From Loktanella sp. 5RATIMAR09 (GTDB taxonomy: Bacteria > Pseudomonadota > Alphaproteobacteria > Rhodobacterales > Rhodobacteraceae), in contig NZ_LJAL01000001.1 of the NCBI RefSeq assembly GCF_001419985.1, positions 62,001 to 126,000 on the forward strand: a DNA stretch of 64,000 bases. Reading direction: 5' to 3'. Positions within the stretch are counted from its first letter, which is position 1; each line of letters begins with the position of its first letter. A program made the translations under genes and the position numbers. This document shows, piece by piece, positions 19,087 to 27,622 of the stretch. Below the pieces are notes generated by a model. It had not been told where the DNA came from. It made no database searches and saw only the letters and a list, made by a program, of their open reading frames with translations.

Positions 19087-20052
19087 GTGAGTGATACCGA
19101 TTTAAAGCCGAGGCGTCTGTGCGTTGTAGACGCGGGCAAGATCATTCCGCCATTGAACCTTGAGGTGATCGTTGCAGACCATTGCAATATCACCTGCCGC
19201 CAATGCAACCACGCTTCACCGATCATGAAAAAATGGAATGCAACGGTCGAAGAAACCGAGCGCACGCTGGGACGGCTTGCGGGGGTTTATCACTGCAAAA
19301 AGTTGCGGCTGCTTGGTGGTGAGCCGCTTCTCAACCCCCATATCGCCGACCTGATCAAGATCGCAAAGCGTTCAGGGATTGGCGACATCGTTCAACTGAC
19401 CACGAACGGAATGCTCTTGGACCGCCTTGCTGACGAAGGGTGGGCTGATCTCGACGAGATCGAAATCTCGCTTTATGAAATTTCGAAGCTTTCTGACGCA
19501 AAGATTGAAGAGCTGCGGCGCAAGGGCGCGCGGTTCGGTACCAAGGTGAATGTTTCGCGTTACCCCAGTTTTCGCATCACATTCTCGTCACAAAAGGCGG
19601 AAAGCACCAGCTTGGTCGAAGACGTCTGGCGCGCGTGCAAGATGGCAAATGTTTGGGGCTGTCATGCGCTGCGAAATGATCGTCTGTATCGCTGTCCGCA
19701 ATCCATTTATGTTCCCGGCTTCACAGGCGGACAGCTCGAAGAAGAGGGGTTCAAGATCTCTGACAGCCCGACACTTCAGGAGGATCTGCTGCACTTCCTG
19801 AACGCCGCCGGGCCGCTGAAATCATGCGCACACTGCGTCGGATCCTGCGGAAAGCAGGTTCAGCAGGCAGGCCTTGACCGCAGAGCATGGAAAGCAGACC
19901 TCGATATGCCGTTCGAGGATATGATCGATTTCGAACTTATGAAAAAATCCAAGACCGAGATCCAACTGATCGACGACTGCCGCCGGCCGATCAAGCCGCC
20001 TCGCAAAGCGAAGCGGATTCTTCAAAAGGTTCGGGCGCTCTGGGAGGGCTGA
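19087..20052 (+). CDS. Radical SAM protein with auxiliary cysteines
   Basis: A 321-residue radical SAM enzyme. The AdoMet cluster motif is C33-x3-C37-x2-C40, preceded by the strand NLEVIVADHC and followed by the LLGGEPLLNP motif (76-84). Downstream cysteines C184, C192 and C203 (GCHALRNDRLYRCP) and C247, C250, C254 resemble a SPASM/twitch auxiliary cluster, found in peptide- and protein-modifying members. A basic C-terminus follows. The start is GTG with GAAGG about 9 bases before. It opens a six-gene cluster with a PqqD-like protein 69 bases downstream, so a peptide or protein substrate is likely. The reaction is not known. Confidence 0.85.
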   Translation: MSDTDLKPRRLCVVDAGKIIPPLNLEVIVADHCNITCRQCNHASPIMKKWNATVEETERTLGRLAGVYHCKKLRLLGGEPLLNPHIADLIKIAKRSGIGDIVQLTTNGMLLDRLADEGWADLDEIEISLYEISKLSDAKIEELRRKGARFGTKVNVSRYPSFRITFSSQKAESTSLVEDVWRACKMANVWGCHALRNDRLYRCPQSIYVPGFTGGQLEEEGFKISDSPTLQEDLLHFLNAAGPLKSCAHCVGSCGKQVQQAGLDRRAWKADLDMPFEDMIDFELMKKSKTEIQLIDDCRRPIKPPRKAKRILQKVRALWEG

Positions 20053-20121
20053 CACGAGAAGTTGCATGCGTCCGGTGCAAGCGCTAGACAACCGACGCGG
20101 CAGAAAAGACGGAGTAACTAT

Positions 20122-20517
20122 ATGACCGAACGATATAAAACAGCAGGTCCGGATATCGTCCATGAAAGCTTTGGTGGCGATCTTGTCGTGCTTAATCTGC
20201 GCTCGGGTCAATACTTTGGTCTGAATGCATCAGGTGCGGCGCTCTGGTCTGCCATTATCGAAGGGCAGGATGCCACCGCATTGAGCGCGGATGACACCAC
20301 AAGGCAAATGGCATCTGATTTTGTGACGCAGCTTCTTGATCACGAACTCATTGTCCGCGATGACCTTGCCGGTGAGGGCGCACCCACGGCATCCATATCC
20401 CTTGTGCCCCCTCCGACGATAGAAGCCTATGACGATCTTTCTGACCTGATCGTCGCTGACCCCATTCACGACGTAGACCAGAACGCGGGATGGCCGAAAT
20501 TACCGGACGCCCAGTGA
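20122..20517 (+). CDS. PqqD-like peptide-binding protein with acidic C-terminal tail
   Basis: A 131-residue protein. Residues 1-85 match the PqqD fold: DIVHESFGGDLVVLNLRSGQYFGLNASGAALW is the typical beta-wing and helix pattern (split here over residues 11-42), followed by the helix with TTRQMASDFVTQLLDHELIV. Residues 96-131 are extra: a Pro hinge (PPPT), then LSDLIVADPIHDVD (residues 106-119) and GWP (123-125). PqqD domains bind leader peptides for radical SAM partners such as PqqE. The tail may be a built-in substrate or docking segment. GGAG lies 8 bases before the start. The last codons overlap the kinase gene. Confidence 0.82.
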   Translation: MTERYKTAGPDIVHESFGGDLVVLNLRSGQYFGLNASGAALWSAIIEGQDATALSADDTTRQMASDFVTQLLDHELIVRDDLAGEGAPTASISLVPPPTIEAYDDLSDLIVADPIHDVDQNAGWPKLPDAQ

Positions 20518-21569
20518 TCGCAGATCAATCATTGTCGGGACTGTCCCTTACCCCCCAAACCCTCCTGGAAGATCTGGCGGACTTGTTTTCAAGGGCCGAG
20601 AGAGCCTTTGACTGCGCCCGCCACAGCCGCACCTACGGCGTGGCCGGCGAGGTATTCAGCGTCTTTTCGGATCAAGAGGATTACCTGAACGCGGTGGACC
20701 TGGCGATCTGGTCGCAACCCCCCGAAACCGCCGCGTCGACGCGGATTTTTGTCGGTGTGGCGGGTGAGAACGGCTGTCCTTCGATTGCCTGGCGGGCTGC
20801 GCATTTCGAAGAACGGCAGGTCGAGGCGCTTCTCGCGCCGACGCGGTACCGCATGCACTACTTTCACCCGCTTTCATACTGGCAGGTCTTTGATCGACAA
20901 ACCGCAACAGGTCTTCAGATTCTGAACAGGGCGGACCAGTATCCCCCGTGGGACCTTGGATCGCCCTTGCGCAATTTTCTGCAATGGCATCTTGCCTCGC
21001 GGGACGGGGCGCTGATCCATGCAGGCACACTGGGTGTTGCAGACAAAGGCGTCTTGCTGGCGGGTGCCGGCGGGTCGGGCAAGTCGGGCACGGTCCTTTC
21101 TGGGATTATGGCGGGCCTGACCACCGTTGGCGACGACTACGTCTTCGTGACACCGTCATCGCTGCGTGCCCATCCTCTCTTCGAGACGCTGAAACAGGAT
21201 GCGGACGGGCTCGCGCGGGTTGGCCTTACCAACCACCCAGCCATACCGGCCAACACCAACTGGCAGGACAAATACCAGTTCTTCATCCGTGATCTTGGCC
21301 TGCCCGATCTTCCCGCGAGCCTTTCGCTGAAAGCGCTACTTGTCCCGCGTATTACGGGACAGGCGCGCACCGAACTCTACCCGGTTTCCGCCAAGGAGGC
21401 TTTTCTTGCGCTGGCCCCGTCGGGCGTTACACAGATTCCGGGGGACCGCCCGCTGCTTTATGCAACGGCTGCGGAAATAGCACGGCGTTTGCCTTGCTTC
21501 AGGCTTGATCTGGGTGTTGACCCCGATGAGGTTTCGACCACCATTCGCCAGTTCATCGAAGGCATTTGA
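20490..21569 (+). CDS. HPr kinase-like (HprK-related) P-loop kinase
   Basis: A 359-residue protein whose C-terminal half matches HPr kinase/phosphorylase relatives: ALIHAGTL, then P-loop GAGGSGKS (192-199), then VGDDYVFV (213-220), the acidic pair usual after the P-loop. The N-terminal 150 residues are a family-specific domain. Relatives occur beside PqqD-like and nucleotidyltransferase genes; the HprK homologue of some lasso-peptide loci phosphorylates the precursor C-terminus. The start is uncertain. An ATG at 20490 overlaps the previous gene by 28 bases; a GTG at 20514 gives a 4-base GTGA overlap. It probably phosphorylates a peptide, protein or sugar partner of this cluster. Confidence 0.75.
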   Translation: MAEITGRPVIADQSLSGLSLTPQTLLEDLADLFSRAERAFDCARHSRTYGVAGEVFSVFSDQEDYLNAVDLAIWSQPPETAASTRIFVGVAGENGCPSIAWRAAHFEERQVEALLAPTRYRMHYFHPLSYWQVFDRQTATGLQILNRADQYPPWDLGSPLRNFLQWHLASRDGALIHAGTLGVADKGVLLAGAGGSGKSGTVLSGIMAGLTTVGDDYVFVTPSSLRAHPLFETLKQDADGLARVGLTNHPAIPANTNWQDKYQFFIRDLGLPDLPASLSLKALLVPRITGQARTELYPVSAKEAFLALAPSGVTQIPGDRPLLYATAAEIARRLPCFRLDLGVDPDEVSTTIRQFIEGI

Positions 21570-21570
21570 A

Positions 21571-22317
21571 ATGAAAACAACGGTGATCGTCCCGGTCTAT
21601 AACCGACCCGACAGCTTGGTCCTTGCGATTAGGTCGTTGATCCGTGAGCGGAATGCGGTGGATATGGATATTCTCATCGTGGATGACGGATCAACAGACC
21701 GGACCCCGGAAGTGATCCGAAGTCTGGCGGACAGTCATCCCGAAGTCAGGTCTGTGCGCCGCGAAAATGGCGGCGTGACCAAAGCGCGGAACACCGGTCT
21801 CGACAACCTGCACGACGAAACCGCGTTTGTGACCTTTCTGGATTCCGACGATACGCTCGCAACTGATCGATTTGCCACCGATATGCCAATTCTCCAAGCG
21901 CAGCCGGACATCGCGTTGACCTATGGAAACATGGTCGCAACCAGGCAAATAGACCCGCTGACACTGCGGCCTGCGCAGGATGCAGCGCAGAAAGAAATCA
22001 CCGGTATTCATTTGTCATGCGCTCTGATGCGTCGCAGTCTGATCACGCGGATCGGCCGCTTTGACGAGACCCTGATACAGGCCGAAGACACAGATTATCT
22101 GCTGCGCATTTTTGAATCCGGCACGCGTTTCATCCAGACCTCGACAATCTGTCATTACTATCTGCGTCACGATGGCGGCATGACACGGGATTTCGATCTG
22201 GGGCGAAAGTGTTTCGCGCTCGCCATCATGAAAAGCCTGCAAAGGCGCAAGGCGGATCCGACGCGAAAACTGCATAAGCCGACGTTCGACCTTATGCTAC
22301 CACCGGAGTTGATATGA
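21571..22317 (+). CDS. Family 2 glycosyltransferase
   Basis: A 248-residue GT-A fold transferase. It has IVPVYNRPDSL at the N-terminus, the nucleotide-binding VDDGSTD (37-43), NGGVTKARNTGL, and the metal-binding LDSDD (90-94). A later EDTDYLLR block (in LIQAEDTDYLLRI) is the usual acceptor/base region. No membrane segment is seen, so it is cytosolic. It should transfer a sugar from a nucleotide-sugar donor; donor and acceptor are unknown. It starts one base after the kinase stop and ends 3 bases before the second transferase. Confidence 0.88.
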   Translation: MKTTVIVPVYNRPDSLVLAIRSLIRERNAVDMDILIVDDGSTDRTPEVIRSLADSHPEVRSVRRENGGVTKARNTGLDNLHDETAFVTFLDSDDTLATDRFATDMPILQAQPDIALTYGNMVATRQIDPLTLRPAQDAAQKEITGIHLSCALMRRSLITRIGRFDETLIQAEDTDYLLRIFESGTRFIQTSTICHYYLRHDGGMTRDFDLGRKCFALAIMKSLQRRKADPTRKLHKPTFDLMLPPELI

Positions 22318-22320
22318 CTG

Positions 22321-23001
22321 ATGACCTATAGCGTTGCCATCGCGGCCTACAATGCCGCCGAAACAATCGCCGAGACGCTGCAGTCCGTGCTTTCGCAGAC
22401 CGTGCCACCAACCGAAATCGTCGTTGTCGACGACGGATCAGAAGACGCCACAGCCGAAATAGCACGCGAGGTATCGCCAGACGTTACCGTTCTGACGCAG
22501 CCGAACACAGGCTGTGGCAGCGCCTGCACACGCGCTATCCGTGCGACGACCTGCGAGATTGTCGCGACCGTCGACGCAGACGATTTTTGGCTTCCTGGCA
22601 AGATGCAGCGACAGTTGGACCTGCTTGAGGCAAGCGACGACCGGACGCTGGTCTTTGCAAAGCACCGGCAGTTTCACCACGGCACGCCGGATATGACGTC
22701 CGGTGCTGTGCGTCCTGGCCTGACACGATCGGACCTTGTGTTCAGGCGCAAGGTTTTTGAGGAAGTCGGCCCCATTTTCGACCCGCCCGGAGGACGTGGC
22801 GACATGATTGACTGGCTTGCGAGGGCCCGTGAAATCGGCTGCCCGTTCAAGATCATTGATGACGTCCTCGTCATGCGGCGCATTATCCCCGGCAGCCTGT
22901 CTTTTGGCCGTGAAGCAACCAAGGATGCAGGGTATCTTGCCGTTGCGCATCGGGCGATCCAGCGGCGTCAAGCGCGGAACAGGGATCGTCAGGATCAATG
23001 A
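22321..23001 (+). CDS. Family 2 glycosyltransferase, second copy
   Basis: A 226-residue GT-A transferase related in layout to its neighbour: SVAIAAYNAAETI, VVDDGSEDAT (36-44), NTGCGSACTRAI, and the DxD-type DADDF (85-89). The C-terminal RGDMIDWLARAREIG would carry the catalytic acidic residue. It is shorter than many GT2 enzymes but has the full core. It overlaps the nucleotidyltransferase-like gene by 4 bases (ATGA). Two different GT2 proteins in tandem suggest a two-sugar decoration or two separate acceptors. Confidence 0.86.
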   Translation: MTYSVAIAAYNAAETIAETLQSVLSQTVPPTEIVVVDDGSEDATAEIAREVSPDVTVLTQPNTGCGSACTRAIRATTCEIVATVDADDFWLPGKMQRQLDLLEASDDRTLVFAKHRQFHHGTPDMTSGAVRPGLTRSDLVFRRKVFEEVGPIFDPPGGRGDMIDWLARAREIGCPFKIIDDVLVMRRIIPGSLSFGREATKDAGYLAVAHRAIQRRQARNRDRQDQ

Positions 23002-24470
23002 CACTGCAACCTTCGTCCGCATCGCGCCGGTTTCCGCATATATCCTGGGCGTGGCCCAATGGCAGCAGGCACAAGCTGATCACGGCGGCAATCCACCGGA
23101 ATGATGAAACCGCCTTCGCTGCAATCAAGGACTGGCTCCGTGAGACGGATCTGGATGATGCCACATTCGCCGAACATCGGCTCTTGTCTGCGATCACAAC
23201 GCGTTTCGCGCATGATTTGGCGCAAATGCCTGAATATGCACGGCTTTGCGGTCTGCAACGTCTGAACTGGACGCGGTCCCGGATGGCGATCGCGATTTCG
23301 CGCCCTGCATTGGAAGAGATGGTGAATGCAGGCCTCCGGATCATCCTGCTCAAGGGTGCGTGCCGGGTCGCGCTCGACATGGACGAACAGAAAAGCCGAA
23401 CGTCTTACGATCTCGATCTTCTTTTTCACCCCGACGACTTTGAGAAAGCATTCGAAATACTTGCCGCCGGCGGGTGGCACAGCACCCGTGGTGAAAGCGT
23501 TCTTGGTCTGCGCGCAAGGCTTTCCAGCATCCGCGCCCGCAATTTCAAGAAGGGTCGTTTTGGTGATATCGACCTGCACCGTTCGGCGTATCATCTGGCA
23601 AGTTCGAGCGAGGCCTGTGACCAAGCGCTGCTCAACGACACCCAGCCGGTCAGCTACTATGACCTGCCCATGTATATTCCCAGCGTCGAAGAACGATTGA
23701 CCATGGCGATCGGCCATGGCGGCTGGGATGGCCACAGCCATAGTGACTGGTTGGTGGACGCCGCGCGTATCCTCGACCGCGAAAGCGTGGATTGGGAGAA
23801 GTTCGCAAACATCATCAGGGCCAGACGGCTTCTTGGTCCGGCCGCCATCGCTTTGTCCTATCTGGATCAGGAAATGGGCCTTCAATTGCCCGATCGTATT
23901 CGGGACAACATATATCGCCAGCGCCGCTTTTCCAAAGCCTCTCAGATATCCGCGATGTTGCTGGCCAAGGACACCGATGCCCTCAACCGTGGACAGAAGA
24001 TCGCAAGAGGTATCGTGCAAGGCGTCGAGAGAATCCGGTTCTCAGGCAGAGACAAATCCCATGACACACCGGTCTTCAGGGCGCTGACAAGGAAGGCGCT
24101 GGTATCACCGGATGCAACTCCGGCACTCGAACAGCAAGTGGCTCTGCCGACGCAGCTTCAACCCGGAATATGGGCGTTCGACCTGACGCTCGAGATGCCT
24201 TCACCCCGCAAACCCCGGCGCATCGAACTGGAACTGAACGGGCAGGACCGCAATCTCTGTCATCTTCAAGCATTGCATGTCCGATCAACGGCCGCGCATA
24301 TTGTGGTACGTTTCCGTGGTCAGGTAGACATCAACGCCAATGATCCACCCATCACAGTGTCCGCACTGCCGGGAAAGTTGATGGAAGAGGGCCTGGGCGC
24401 AGAAGACCATGACAAATACGCGGCGATACCATTCTTTATCCGGTCGGCAGATTTCCAGCGGCGCAGATAA
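22998..24470 (+). CDS. Nucleotidyltransferase-family protein (PF14907-like)
   Basis: A 490-residue protein. Residues 95-330 resemble the uncharacterised nucleotidyltransferase family PF14907: LLKG (117-120), then the metal-binding pair D138/D140 in SYDLDLLFHPDDFEKAF, then GDIDLH further on with a third acidic site, and helices with EERLTMAIGHGGW. PF14907 proteins are seen with PqqD-like and HprK-like genes. Residues from about 370 to the end form an extra, possibly beta-sandwich region not expected in the core family. It is the last gene of the cluster, coupled to the second GT2. Whether it transfers nucleotides, and to what, is unknown. Confidence 0.75.
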   Translation: MTLQPSSASRRFPHISWAWPNGSRHKLITAAIHRNDETAFAAIKDWLRETDLDDATFAEHRLLSAITTRFAHDLAQMPEYARLCGLQRLNWTRSRMAIAISRPALEEMVNAGLRIILLKGACRVALDMDEQKSRTSYDLDLLFHPDDFEKAFEILAAGGWHSTRGESVLGLRARLSSIRARNFKKGRFGDIDLHRSAYHLASSSEACDQALLNDTQPVSYYDLPMYIPSVEERLTMAIGHGGWDGHSHSDWLVDAARILDRESVDWEKFANIIRARRLLGPAAIALSYLDQEMGLQLPDRIRDNIYRQRRFSKASQISAMLLAKDTDALNRGQKIARGIVQGVERIRFSGRDKSHDTPVFRALTRKALVSPDATPALEQQVALPTQLQPGIWAFDLTLEMPSPRKPRRIELELNGQDRNLCHLQALHVRSTAAHIVVRFRGQVDINANDPPITVSALPGKLMEEGLGAEDHDKYAAIPFFIRSADFQRRR

Positions 24471-24610
24471 GACGCAATGAGAATGACTGCCTAGGGCGGA
24501 TCAAAGGACGAGACTGGTTCAATTACTGATCCGGCAATCCGGGATATGCGGCGCGCCCACGTGCATTCGGCGCTTGGAAGCGCCGAAAACACGCATATAG
24601 TGGTAGCCGC

Positions 24611-27600
24611 ATGAGAACAGATAACGCAATCAGCGCTCCCACATCACAGACGACTGGCCACGCACAAGGTGAGCGCAGGCAGATTACGGCTGTTTTCATG
24701 GATATTGTCAGCTTCAGCAGCATCGCCAGCAAGGCTGATCCCGAAGATCTCGAACATTGGCTTGAAGAATTCTACGGTCAGGCGCGTCGCATTGTCGAGG
24801 CGCAGGGCGGCGAAGTCACCGAATATCTGGGTGACGGGGTTGTCGCGCTCTTTGGTCTCGCCCGCGCGGATGAACTCGCCGCATCAAAGGCCGTCAGTGC
24901 CGCGATGACAGCACTTGACGAAATCGACGCAGGCGCAAGCCAAGGCATCACGATCCAGCTGCGTATCGGGGTCGCGACAGGTGATGCCGCTGTGCGCACC
25001 GACAGAGGGCGTGAAAACCTGCCGCGGGCGACCGGAATGGTCACCACGCTTGCGCGGCGCATCCAGCAAAAGGCTGCCCCCGGCACGGTGTTGATTTCAG
25101 CCAGTACCAAAGCCCTGCTGCGCGGAAGCATCGCCACCGAAGAGATCGGCAACCAGACCCTGAAGGGCTTTGCCGAAACCCAAACCCTGTTTCACCCGCT
25201 TGCAAACCAAACGCAGACGATCACATCGTCGCAGCCCTTTATCGGGCGCAAAGACGTCCTGACGCAGATCAGTCTCAGCCGCGATCCCGTGCTGGTGATG
25301 GGGCAGGCCGGAATTGGCAAATCCGCCTTGGCACGACATATGGCACAGAGCGCCGCTGACGCGACAACCTTTGCCGCCAACGGTGTCAAAACACCCGGCA
25401 GCTATCAACCTTTCGAGGAGTGGCTTTTACACCAAACCGGCAGCACCCTGCCCCACTTCAAAGACATCGCAGCGGTTTTCCCGACCCTGACAGACGAGAC
25501 CCAACGTGCGCTTGCGCTGGTTTTGGGATTGCCCGAAGGCCAGAGCCTTTTGATTGACCGCAGCAATGTCGCCCTCAAGGCGCTGATTGAAGAGAGCCTC
25601 TGGCGGGCGATCCGTGCGACGCAGCCTGCGGGGCTGCTCGTTTTTGAAGACCTGCATTGGCTGGACAACGCCAGCTTTGGCGTCCTGCGGCATATTCTCG
25701 AGAACGCAGGCACCGATGATTATCAAATCCTGATGACAAGCCGCGAAGACAGCAAGATCGACAAGCACCTCGACACGTCGCGGATCACGGTGATCCCCCT
25801 CGCGCCACTCTCCGATGCCGAGGCCGCTGATCTGCTTGATGCGGTTGCAGATACGCCACCCTCGCCCGGCCAAAAGGCCTTTGTGATTTCACAATCCGCA
25901 GGGATCCCTTTGTTCATCGAACATTTGTCAAAGCGCAACGCATTCGACGACAGCATATCCGCAAATGTTCCGGGCTCTCTCAAGGACTTGTTGGCAGATC
26001 AGATTGATGCAACAGGACCGACCAAAGCCGTGTTGCAATGTGCCGCAGTCATCGGGCAAACCTTTACCTTCGACATGCTTGAGGCCATCGCATCAGATCA
26101 CGCCCCGCTTGATCTGCATCTGCAGGAGGCCTGCAGAAAAGGTGTGCTTAAACAAATTGGTGCTGCCAAATGGGGGTTTGCGCATGCGCTTTTGCAGCAA
26201 GCGGCCTATGACAGCCTCTTGCGGACCAAACGGATCTCCTACCACGCCGAAATCGCCGCGCACCTCAAACGCGACCATGTCGACGCAGTGATGCGTAATC
26301 CGGCCCTGCTGACGGCCCACCTCAGCCGCGCCGAACAGCATATTCCGGCAATCAAGAACTTACTTTCCGTCAGCCGCTGGGCATTGTCACAAGGGGCCTT
26401 TGACGATGCCGAAGCCCATGTGCTGGCTGCTGTCGCATTGTGCGAGAAAGCGCCTGCAAAGGTCGATGTCCGCACGCTTGAAATCGCCTGCTATTCGGCG
26501 CTGGGGTCAATCCGGATGCAAACGCAGGGCTTTACCGCAGACTCGGTAAAAGCAGCCTTTGAAACCGTCGCAAAACTGGCAAGCGGCAAGGATGCGCATT
26601 CCCCTGCGAACGGGCCCGCCCTTTACGGAAGCTTTACCCATGCCATTGTGTCGGGCGACAAAAAGGCCGCCACGCGGTTTGCCGATATGCTGCGCAAAGC
26701 CGCGCACATCGTGCCGTCGGGCAGCCCCGATAACGAAATGCGGCTGGCTTCTTTGAATACGGACGCCGCCTTGCAATTCTATACCGGTGGTTTTGCCAAA
26801 GTATCATCCACATTCAAATCCCTGCGCAGGCATTACGATATCACCACCCATGGCGCGATGATCGCCAGCTATGGTGCAGACACATTCGCCGCAGCGCAGA
26901 TGTTTGACTGTGTGTCACGCGCTATTTGCGGGCAGACACATCTGATCACGGAAATGATCATGGAAACGGATGCGCACCAACGGCAGTTGAATATTCCGGT
27001 GATGCAACCCTGGGCCCAGATTTGGGGGGCGGTGTCGCTATTCTACGCAGGCCAACAAGACGCGGCTACGGACCGCGTGCGACGCGGGATCGCTACTGCG
27101 GCCAAACAGGACGCGTTCTTCTGGCGGATCACAGGGGCCGCGTGGTTGCACGTCATGCAACCTTCCGAAAGCGCCAGCGCAGAAGGCCTTGCGCGGTTCG
27201 CGCGAACGATCGGCACCTATGAAAGGATGGGCGCGCATATCGGGCTCCCTTATTTCCGGGCGCATTACGCACTTGCGCAGGCCGAACATGGCGATATCGC
27301 CGCCGCCTATGAAAGCGCGTTGCAGGCCGTGCGCGAAAACGAGAATGACGGCCTGCATAGCTGGTATCCAGAGGTGCTTCGGCTACATGCACTTGTGTGT
27401 GACATCGAAGGTGGCACAGCCGGTGCTGCACGTTTTCGCCAAGAGGCTGCTGCCATAGCCGGCAAACAAGGTGCGATACTCTGGTTGTTGCGCACACGGA
27501 TCGACCAACTGTGCGCGGGCGAAATAGATGCCGCACTCTTGGCAGAGGCGGTTGGCCAGCTTCACCGCCGCGCGGCGCCGCCCGAAAAACAGGCAGCACT

Positions 27601-27622
27601 TGCGCTGTTGTCGCGGGCATGA
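24611..27622 (+). CDS. Class III adenylate/guanylate cyclase with AAA ATPase and TPR-like region
   Basis: A 1003-residue multidomain signalling protein. Residues 20-200 form a class III cyclase domain with metal-binding D31 (VFMDIVSF) and D75 (LGDGVVALFG). The usual ribose-binding Asn appears to be replaced by Thr in MVTTLARR, while the Arg remains. Residues 205-500 form an AAA/STAND-type ATPase with Walker A GQAGIGKS (231-238) and Walker B LLVFEDLHWLD (342-352). The remainder is helical, TPR-like. It probably makes cAMP in response to a cytosolic cue sensed by the ATPase/TPR part. Its TGA overlaps the start of a Crp-family gene (ATGA). Confidence 0.88.
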   Translation: MRTDNAISAPTSQTTGHAQGERRQITAVFMDIVSFSSIASKADPEDLEHWLEEFYGQARRIVEAQGGEVTEYLGDGVVALFGLARADELAASKAVSAAMTALDEIDAGASQGITIQLRIGVATGDAAVRTDRGRENLPRATGMVTTLARRIQQKAAPGTVLISASTKALLRGSIATEEIGNQTLKGFAETQTLFHPLANQTQTITSSQPFIGRKDVLTQISLSRDPVLVMGQAGIGKSALARHMAQSAADATTFAANGVKTPGSYQPFEEWLLHQTGSTLPHFKDIAAVFPTLTDETQRALALVLGLPEGQSLLIDRSNVALKALIEESLWRAIRATQPAGLLVFEDLHWLDNASFGVLRHILENAGTDDYQILMTSREDSKIDKHLDTSRITVIPLAPLSDAEAADLLDAVADTPPSPGQKAFVISQSAGIPLFIEHLSKRNAFDDSISANVPGSLKDLLADQIDATGPTKAVLQCAAVIGQTFTFDMLEAIASDHAPLDLHLQEACRKGVLKQIGAAKWGFAHALLQQAAYDSLLRTKRISYHAEIAAHLKRDHVDAVMRNPALLTAHLSRAEQHIPAIKNLLSVSRWALSQGAFDDAEAHVLAAVALCEKAPAKVDVRTLEIACYSALGSIRMQTQGFTADSVKAAFETVAKLASGKDAHSPANGPALYGSFTHAIVSGDKKAATRFADMLRKAAHIVPSGSPDNEMRLASLNTDAALQFYTGGFAKVSSTFKSLRRHYDITTHGAMIASYGADTFAAAQMFDCVSRAICGQTHLITEMIMETDAHQRQLNIPVMQPWAQIWGAVSLFYAGQQDAATDRVRRGIATAAKQDAFFWRITGAAWLHVMQPSESASAEGLARFARTIGTYERMGAHIGLPYFRAHYALAQAEHGDIAAAYESALQAVRENENDGLHSWYPEVLRLHALVCDIEGGTAGAARFRQEAAAIAGKQGAILWLLRTRIDQLCAGEIDAALLAEAVGQLHRRAAPPEKQAALALLSRA

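Noticed and set aside
19002-19094. Short frame overlapping the radical SAM start as a precursor or leader peptide
   Set aside because: Ribosome site too close or weak and the sequence is not precursor-like; kept only as a note in the intergenic entry.
19087-24470. Lasso-peptide gene cluster
   Set aside because: The PqqD-like and HprK-like genes fit, but no transglutaminase-like protease, no asparagine-synthetase-type cyclase and no precursor gene are present.
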